Below are positions 11,964 through 16,753 of a DNA stretch of 16,753 nucleotides, one piece after another. The stretch lies in the NCBI GenBank assembly GCA_900754695.1, contig CAAEDU010000099.1, positions 1-16,753 of the forward strand. The letters run 5' to 3'. The position numbers and the translations under genes are program-made. The stretch comes from Clostridia bacterium (GTDB taxonomy: Bacteria; Bacillota; Clostridia; Christensenellales; CAG-917). Numbering within the stretch: the stretch's first letter is position 1; each line of letters begins with the position of its first letter. The notes beneath the pieces are model-generated. The model ran no database searches, was not told the origin of the DNA, and saw only the letters and a program-made list of their open reading frames with translations.

Positions 11964-13256
11964 ATGGCAGATTATCTTTCCGTCTCCGACGCCGAGCGCA
12001 AAGAGATGCTGAACTTCCTCGGAGCGTCTTCCGTCCGTGATCTTTATTCCGATCTCCCGGCGGCGCTCAAAAAGAAGAAGTTCGTGCTCGCGGACGGCAG
12101 ATCGCAGCAAGAGACCTATCGGGCGATGGCGGAGCTCGCGGACAGGAACGCCACATACCGCAGCGTATTCCGCGGCGCGGGCAGCTACCGCCACTACATC
12201 CCCGCGGCGGTGAAGAGCGTCACCTCGCGCGAGGAGTTTATGACGGCGTACACGCCCTATCAGCCCGAGATCTCGCAGGGGATATTGCAGGCGACTTTCG
12301 AGTTCCAGACTATGATGTGCTCTCTCACGGGCATGGACGTCGCCACAGCATCGCACTATTCGGGCGCGACGGCGGCGGCGGAAGCGTGCGTCATGTGCGC
12401 GGGGAAGGCGAAGAAGGTCGTCACCTTTGACAACGTCAACCCCGACACCCTCGACGTCATCCGCACCTATCTCGGCGCAAGGGGCATCGCGCTTGCGGTG
12501 TTGCCCACGAACAGCGGCGCCGCGGAACTCGGCGATGCGGACGGCTACGGCGCGGTGTATGTCGAGTCGCCCAACTACTACGGCATCCTCGAGGACATCG
12601 CGGCGGTCGCCGAGGCGGCGAAAGCCAAGGGTGCCAAAGTCATCGCGGGGTGCAACCCTCTCTCCCTCGCCCTCTTCAAGGCTCCCGGTGACCTCGGCGC
12701 GGACGTCGCGGTCGGCGACGCGCAGCCTTTCGGGATGCCGCTGAGCTTCGGCGGGCCGTATCTCGGATATATGGCGGCGAAGAAAGAGTTCATGCGCAAG
12801 CTCCCGGGCAGGATCGTGGGCGAGACGACGGACGCGGACGGCAGGCGTGCTTTCGTGCTCACTCTGCAGACGAGAGAGCAGCACATCCGCCGCGAGAAGG
12901 CGACTTCCAACATCTGTTCCAACCAGGCGCATTGCGCCCTGACCGCCGCGGTCTATCTCTCCCTCGTGGGACCGCAGGGGCTCAGGGACGTCGCGCTGAA
13001 ATGCGCGTCCAATGCGCACTACCTCGCAAGAGAGCTCTCCCGCGTCGGCGCCAAGCTGTTCTATGAGGGGGAGTTTTTCCATGAGTTCGTCACCATCACT
13101 CCGGGCAAGGCGTCCGCGGTGGCTGCCGCTCTCGAAAAGAAGGGCATCCTCGGCGGGCTCCCCATCGACGAGCACCGCATCATCTGGTGCTGCACGGAGC
13201 TCAACTCCAAGGCGGATATGGACGAAGTCGTGAAGACTGTGGAGGAGACGCTATGA
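11964..13256 (+). CDS. gcvPA: Glycine dehydrogenase (decarboxylating) subunit 1
   Basis: N-terminal half of the PLP-dependent P protein, which decarboxylates glycine onto lipoyl-GcvH. The 430 residues include YRHYIPAAVK, the TAYTPYQPEISQGILQ block and SHYSGATAAAEA, all diagnostic of GcvPA. It begins 3 bp after gcvH. Its SD is the extended form GGTGATC, complementary to the end of 16S rRNA and overlapping the gcvH stop codon. It overlaps the next gene by 4 bp, so the two halves of the alpha2-beta2 enzyme are translated together. Confidence 0.95.
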   Translation: MADYLSVSDAERKEMLNFLGASSVRDLYSDLPAALKKKKFVLADGRSQQETYRAMAELADRNATYRSVFRGAGSYRHYIPAAVKSVTSREEFMTAYTPYQPEISQGILQATFEFQTMMCSLTGMDVATASHYSGATAAAEACVMCAGKAKKVVTFDNVNPDTLDVIRTYLGARGIALAVLPTNSGAAELGDADGYGAVYVESPNYYGILEDIAAVAEAAKAKGAKVIAGCNPLSLALFKAPGDLGADVAVGDAQPFGMPLSFGGPYLGYMAAKKEFMRKLPGRIVGETTDADGRRAFVLTLQTREQHIRREKATSNICSNQAHCALTAAVYLSLVGPQGLRDVALKCASNAHYLARELSRVGAKLFYEGEFFHEFVTITPGKASAVAAALEKKGILGGLPIDEHRIIWCCTELNSKADMDEVVKTVEETL

Positions 13257-14671
13257 AGACTGTTTTCGAGAGATCCGTGAAGGGCAGGGTGGGCGTTGCC
13301 GCCTCCGCCCTCGAAGTGGAAAGCTATGTCTACGGTGCGGACCGTCTGCGTGACGATCTCGTGCTGCCCGAGCTTTCGGAGCCCGAAGTGGTCGCACACT
13401 ACACCGCGCTTTCAAAGCGCACTTTCGGTGTGGACGACGGCTTCTATCCCTTGGGCTCCTGCACCATGAAATACAACCCCAAGCTCAACGACGAAGTGGC
13501 GGCGCTGCCCGGGTTCCGCGACGCGCACCCGTTGGCGCGTGCCGACAAAATGCAGGGTTCACTCGCCGTGATCGACACTTTAAGTGCCTATCTTGCGGGG
13601 ATAACCGGAATGGACGCCGTGACGTTGCAGCCCTATGCGGGCGCTCACGGAGAGTTCACCGCGATGCTCATGGTCAAAAAATATCACCTCTCCCGAGGGG
13701 ACGAGGCGCGCACCAAAGTGCTCATCCCCGACAGCGCTCACGGCACCAACCCCGCGTCTGCGGCGATGGCGGGCTTCGAGGTGGTCACGGTGCGTTCGGG
13801 TGCGGACGGCTGCGTCGACCTTGCCGACCTCAGACTGAAAGCGGGTGAGGATACGGCGGCGTTCATGCTCACCAACCCCAACACTCTCGGCAAGTTCGAA
13901 AAGCACGTGCTCGAGATAGCGGATATTATCCACGAGGCGGGCGGGCTCATGTATTACGACGGCGCCAACCTCAATGCCGTCATGGGCGTGGTGCGCCCCG
14001 GCGACATGGGCTTCGACCTCGTGCACCTCAACCTGCACAAGACTTTCTCCGCTCCCCACGGCGGCGGCGGTCCCGGTTCCGGTCCCGTGTGCTGCAAGGC
14101 GGAGCTCGCCGCCTTCCTTCCCGATCCTCAGGTCGTGCGCACGGAAAAGGGCTTCCGCTTCGGCAGGAGCGACTGGTCGGTGGGCAGAGTGGGCGCGTTT
14201 TACGGCAACTTCGGCGTGTACGTCAAAGCCCTCGCCTACATCGTCGCGCTCGGCGGCGAAGGGCTCAGGGAAGCGGCGGAGACCGCGGTGCTCAACGCCA
14301 ACTATCTGCGTGAAAAGATCAGCTATTTCTATCCCGTCGGAGAGGGACGGTGCATGCACGAGTTCGTGCTCTCAATGCGCAAGCTGCGCGACGAGACGGG
14401 CGTGACTGCGGCTGACGTCGCCAAGGCGCTCATCGACCGCGGCATCCATCCTCCCACCATGTATTTCCCGCTCATCGTCGAGGACGCGCTCATGTTCGAG
14501 CCCACCGAGACCGTGAGCAAGGAGACTCTCGACGCGGCGGCGGAGGCGCTGAAAGAGATCATCGGCCTCGCTTACACCGACCCGGAGGCGCTGCATTCCG
14601 CGCCTCACACCACTCCCGTGCGCCGTCCAGACGAAGCGGCTGCGGCACGCGACCCCGTGGTGAAAGGCTGA
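13253..14671 (+). CDS. gcvPB: Glycine dehydrogenase (decarboxylating) subunit 2
   Basis: C-terminal, PLP-carrying half of the P protein. The 472 residues have FYPLGSCTMKYNP (64-76), DSAHGTNPASAA and the cofactor lysine K263 in NLHKTFSAPHGGGGPG. Start ATG 13253 overlaps the gcvPA stop (ATGA), with GGAGGAG about 7 nt upstream. The split arrangement is typical of Bacillota and archaea rather than enterobacteria. It is the last gene of the operon. Confidence 0.95.
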   Translation: MKTVFERSVKGRVGVAASALEVESYVYGADRLRDDLVLPELSEPEVVAHYTALSKRTFGVDDGFYPLGSCTMKYNPKLNDEVAALPGFRDAHPLARADKMQGSLAVIDTLSAYLAGITGMDAVTLQPYAGAHGEFTAMLMVKKYHLSRGDEARTKVLIPDSAHGTNPASAAMAGFEVVTVRSGADGCVDLADLRLKAGEDTAAFMLTNPNTLGKFEKHVLEIADIIHEAGGLMYYDGANLNAVMGVVRPGDMGFDLVHLNLHKTFSAPHGGGGPGSGPVCCKAELAAFLPDPQVVRTEKGFRFGRSDWSVGRVGAFYGNFGVYVKALAYIVALGGEGLREAAETAVLNANYLREKISYFYPVGEGRCMHEFVLSMRKLRDETGVTAADVAKALIDRGIHPPTMYFPLIVEDALMFEPTETVSKETLDAAAEALKEIIGLAYTDPEALHSAPHTTPVRRPDEAAAARDPVVKG

Positions 14672-14681
14672 CGGTAAAGAA

Positions 14682-14705
14682 GGCGCGGGACCCTTTTCCC
14701 GCGCC
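14682..14705 (+). terminator. Probable end of the gcv operon
   Basis: A 9-bp stem GGCGCGGGA (14682-14690) / TCCCGCGCC (14697-14705) lies 11 bp past the gcvPB stop. Only CCTTCC follows rather than a T tract, so termination may be partial. Confidence 0.5.
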
Positions 14706-14804
14706 CCTTCCTCCGCGCGCTCACCCTTCACGGCGGATATTCTTCTCCTCCGCCGAATATGCTTTTAAGAGCGCTTCAAGCGCAGACATTCAAGGAGGTG
14801 CCTT

Positions 14805-15026
14805 ATGGCAAAAGGAAAAAGCGACTATTTCGGACTGCCTTACATCGCGAGTCTCGTCCTTGCGATCATCCCATTCACGGCGTGGATCCTCGGCATGATC
14901 GTCAGGTTCTCGGAGGGCAAGATCGTGGCAGGCGTCATCAGGATCTTCGGCGGCTGGCTCATTTGGCTGGTCGACCTGGTCATGATGATCACCAAAAAGT
15001 CCATCTGGAGACTGCTCGATGTCTGA
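14805..15026 (+). CDS. Small two-helix membrane protein
   Basis: Function not recognised. The 73-residue protein has a short basic N-terminus (MAKGKSDYFG) and two hydrophobic helices (about 12-34 and 40-62) joined by a short EGK turn, then a basic end (TKKSIWRLLDV). It has an excellent SD, AAGGAGGTG, so it is very probably expressed. Hairpin-type small membrane proteins often tune a partner membrane complex, but nothing here identifies the partner. It overlaps the next small gene by 8 bp. Readthrough from the gcv operon is possible, as its terminator looks weak. Confidence 0.75.
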   Translation: MAKGKSDYFGLPYIASLVLAIIPFTAWILGMIVRFSEGKIVAGVIRIFGGWLIWLVDLVMMITKKSIWRLLDV

Positions 15027-15213
15027 GCGCGTCGTAGGACTGAACGGCAGAGACGTCCGCGGGGATGAGAGGAAAGTGCTTTCGGAGCTCGCCTTCGAGC
15101 ACTATCCCGTCCGTGTGGACGCGGGAGAGGGGGAGCGCGCCTTCCCCTCCTTCGACGCCGCGCGGGAGTACATCTCCGCGGTGTTCGCCGAGGCACAGAC
15201 CTCGGGCGACTGA
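15019..15213 (+). CDS. Small soluble protein of unknown function
   Basis: Function not recognised. The 64-residue, charged, probably cytoplasmic protein has a predicted strand PVRVDAG and a C-terminal helix FDAAREYISAVFAEAQ. It starts inside the last codons of the membrane protein (ATG at 15019, GGAG about 8 nt upstream). Such an overlap implies coupled translation and a common role. No cysteines or known motifs are seen. Confidence 0.6.
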   Translation: MSERVVGLNGRDVRGDERKVLSELAFEHYPVRVDAGEGERAFPSFDAAREYISAVFAEAQTSGD

Positions 15214-15249
15214 CCCTTCGCTTCCGCAGCCCGCCTTTTTTGCGGCGCG

Positions 15250-15269
15250 GCGCCCTCGCGGCGCTTTTT
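15250..15269 (+). terminator. Terminator of the small-gene pair
   Basis: Stem GCGCC (15250-15254) / GGCGC (15260-15264) with loop CTCGC, followed by TTTTTATTT. It lies 36 bp past the stop of the 64-residue gene. Confidence 0.7.
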
Positions 15270-15462
15270 ATTTATGCCGACCCGGCATGAGAAAGGCGCC
15301 GAGCGTCTCCCTCTTCTGCGGCAGGGGATCCCCGTCGGGAATGTGGCGGGAAGGCTCAAACTGGTCAAGGAAAAATCCGGCGCTTTTGTGAGGAAGCGCG
15401 GCATGCGCCGCGCCCCTCGAAGGACAGTATATCGGTCCGATGTCGTACGGATCGGTCTTCCG

Positions 15463-15520
15463 AATTATTTTTGTGCTTTTGTGTTGCCGAAACTTGCGGG
15501 CATGCAAACCGTTGACTGCG
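15463..15520. repeat. Intergenic repeat, copy A
   Basis: Shares with 16674-16732 the pattern AATT..TTTT...GCTTTTG, four variable bases, GCCGAAACTTGC (15486-15497), then 23 bases with 14 identical, ending TG.CTGCG. The core 23 bases differ at only four consecutive positions, with identical spacing and orientation. Confidence 0.55.
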
Positions 15521-15551
15521 CCATGTCACAGCAAGGCAAAGCCCTGCATGG

Positions 15552-16034
15552 TCACAGCGAGGCGATGAGGTCTTTGAAGATCTTGATGTGCAGTTCCTCA
15601 TCCAGCACTATGCGCTCTATGAGCGTCTTGACGCACTCGGTGCGCAGCGCGAGCACGGTGCGCTCGTAGTTGAGGATGGCGGTCTCCTCCGCGGCGATGT
15701 TCTCGCGCAGGAATTTTTTCGGGTCGAGGGTGTAGTTGGGGAAGCTCCCGCTCCAATAAGTCCTGCCGCCCATGACGGGATAGCCGCCGAGCCCTACGAT
15801 GGCGTGCCCGAGCAGTGCGTGGTGATGCATTTCCGTTTTCGCGATGCCGCCGACGGCTGCGGCGATCTCCTTGTTGCGCGTCGTGACGTAGCTTTGAAAG
15901 CAGTAGGTCGTGATGGCGGTCAGCTCTCCCGCGGGACCGCCGTAGAGGGGCATGAGCAGTTTTGCGTCCGCGATGTTTTCGGCGCACTCGATGTCGGGAT
16001 AGGGCAGTTCGGACGCGAAGGTGTCGTAGGGCAT
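15552..16034 (-). CDS. Ferritin-like di-iron protein, CotJC/Mn-catalase relative
   Basis: A 160-residue four-helix protein with a complete dimetal site: E37 in YGGPAGELTA, E68-x2-H71 in EMHH, E116/E117 in IAAEETAILNYE and E146-x2-H149 in EELH. YGGPAGEL and IAAEE resemble the manganese catalase/CotJC family. Such proteins in anaerobic Clostridia are linked to peroxide or oxygen defence or to metal storage; the exact reaction is not given by sequence. Start ATG 16034 is chosen because AAAGGAGGAG stands just before it; an upstream in-frame ATG at 16055 lies ahead of that site. No signal peptide is present, so it is cytoplasmic. Confidence 0.85.
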   Translation of the reverse strand: MPYDTFASELPYPDIECAENIADAKLLMPLYGGPAGELTAITTYCFQSYVTTRNKEIAAAVGGIAKTEMHHHALLGHAIVGLGGYPVMGGRTYWSGSFPNYTLDPKKFLRENIAAEETAILNYERTVLALRTECVKTLIERIVLDEELHIKIFKDLIASL

Positions 16035-16121
16035 ATTCTCCTCCTTTCGCCCCAATATATGAAGGCGGGCGGCGGGTGGTGACGGAAAACGGCTCCGATA
16101 AGAGAAAATGCGTCAATCCGC

Positions 16122-16150
16122 TTGCAAAAGACATTCCCGTGTGATAAACT
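16122..16150 (+). promoter_or_regulatory. Probable secG promoter
   Basis: TTGCAA (16122-16127), 17-bp spacer, TAAACT (16145-16150). Start site near 16157, giving a leader of about 60 nt. Confidence 0.6.
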
Positions 16151-16215
16151 CTTATAGCTTGTAAACGGAAACGCACGCGGATCGCGGCATTTTCCGTCCG
16201 AGAGGTGTCTTAGAT

Positions 16216-16584
16216 ATGAAGAAAAGAGTCATAATGTTGATCGCACTCATCGCACTCGTCGCCGTGCTCGGCGTCGTGCTTGCGGCGTGCAACGAGTCCA
16301 CCACGTCCGACCCCGCCGGCTCCATCGACTACGAGGTCAGGCAGAATGTCACGCTCGCATTCATGATCATGATGCTCGTCGCGGGTATAGCGCTCATCGT
16401 GGTCGTCATGATGCAGAAGGGCACCAACGACAACGTGGGCGTCATCACGGGAGCTTCCGACACCTACTACGGCAGAAACAAGGAGAAGGGCAAGGAAAGC
16501 GTGCTCAAGAAGGTCACCTTCGCGCTGTTCGCTTTCATCCTCGTGTGCTCCATCATCTGCTTCGTGGTCGGCACGGTCGACTGA
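16216..16584 (+). CDS. secG: Preprotein translocase subunit SecG with lipoprotein-type N-terminus
   Basis: SecG is the small accessory subunit of the SecYEG membrane channel. Residues 45-67 form the first SecG helix ending in VVVMMQKG, then GVITGASDTYYGRNKEKGKES (75-95) matches the cytoplasmic loop (usual form GGGSETFFGKNKG), and 98-118 form the second helix. The unusual part is residues 1-25: a basic start, a hydrophobic stretch and a lipobox L22-A-A-C25, as in lipoproteins cut by signal peptidase II. A 20-residue polar spacer follows. Cleavage and lipidation at C25 would put the N-terminus outside, which matches the known SecG topology. At 122 residues it is longer than the usual 70-80. SD GAGGTG at 8 nt. 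Confidence 0.88.
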   Translation: MKKRVIMLIALIALVAVLGVVLAACNESTTSDPAGSIDYEVRQNVTLAFMIMMLVAGIALIVVVMMQKGTNDNVGVITGASDTYYGRNKEKGKESVLKKVTFALFAFILVCSIICFVVGTVD

Positions 16585-16602
16585 ACGGAAAGCAAAGTTC
16601 GG

Positions 16603-16637
16603 ACGGCTCCCGCAAAAACGGGAGTCGTTTTTATTTT
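16603..16637 (+). terminator. Terminator of secG
   Basis: Stem ACGGCTCCCG (16603-16612) / CGGGAGTCGT (16619-16628) with one G.U pair and a CAAAAA loop, followed by TTTTATTTTA. It lies 18 bp past the stop, so secG looks monocistronic. Confidence 0.88.
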
Positions 16638-16673
16638 ATGCCGGACCGAAATAATGCGCACCTGCCTCAGAGC

Positions 16674-16732
16674 AATTCTTTTCGGCGCTTTTGCACAGCC
16701 GAAACTTGCCAATATGTATACTATTGCCTGCG
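16674..16732. repeat. Intergenic repeat, copy B
   Basis: Second copy of the element at 15463-15520, same orientation, 1.2 kb away, downstream of secG. GCTTTTG (16687-16693) and GCCGAAACTTGC (16698-16709) are exact. It also contains TATACT, which may be incidental. Confidence 0.55.
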
Positions 16733-16753
16733 TTCCGCCCGTGCAAAATCATC

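Larger units (their letters stand above)
15214..15551. other. Gene-free stretch between convergent genes
   Basis: No credible gene. It contains a terminator (15250-15269), copy A of an intergenic repeat (15463-15520) and a short direct repeat of the ferritin gene's 3' end (15522-15536). No clear minus-strand terminator for the ferritin gene was found. Confidence 0.5.

Noticed and set aside
11316..13175. A 619-codon minus-strand open frame across gcvT-gcvPA
   Set aside because: It lies opposite unmistakable gcvH and gcvPA coding sequence and has no recognisable domain or ribosome binding site.

Overview
This window reads as a chromosomal segment from a high-G+C relative of the Clostridia (Bacillota), probably uncultured. 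The signs are strong AGGAGG-type ribosome binding sites, a glycine decarboxylase split into GcvPA and GcvPB, a CotJC/manganese-catalase-like ferritin, Gram-positive style SecG and compact operons. The genus cannot be fixed from sequence alone. No CRISPR array, rRNA, tRNA or intact transposase is visible.

Left part (1-3260). tmRNA (ssrA) lies on the minus strand at 356-717, with its own promoter and terminator. An exact 23-bp copy of its 3' end lies about 210 bp beyond it, which looks like an integration scar. The flanking gene-free DNA holds a large nested hairpin and an orphan plus-strand promoter. Two minus-strand genes follow: an AT-richer zinc-ribbon/two-helix/coiled-coil membrane protein of unknown role, and a membrane-anchored sialidase-like BNR-repeat protein.

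Middle (3224-7956). A compact divergent promoter pair separates the sialidase-like gene from a two-gene hydrolase operon (metallo-beta-lactamase fold protein plus HSL-type esterase). Next comes an operon of a double-DUF1538 membrane protein (UmpA-UmpB-like fusion) and two small PII-like proteins. It is preceded by an in-frame 18-codon leader ORF and a hairpin that covers the likely ribosome binding site. This is the most interesting system here: a putative ion or proton-coupled transporter with two dedicated, non-canonical PII-type partners.

Right part (8093-14705). A six-gene operon lplA-lpd-gcvT-gcvH-gcvPA-gcvPB encodes the whole glycine cleavage system plus the ligase that lipoylates its H protein. 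GcvP (A+B) decarboxylates glycine onto lipoyl-GcvH, GcvT passes the methylene group to tetrahydrofolate, Lpd reoxidises the lipoyl arm, and LplA attaches lipoate. The promoter sits so close to the lplA start codon that the mRNA appears leaderless, leaving no room for a glycine riboswitch.

End (14759-16753). Two overlapping small orphan genes are followed by a minus-strand ferritin-like di-iron protein and a SecG translocase subunit that carries an unexpected lipoprotein signal peptide. A roughly 60-bp intergenic repeat occurs twice here.
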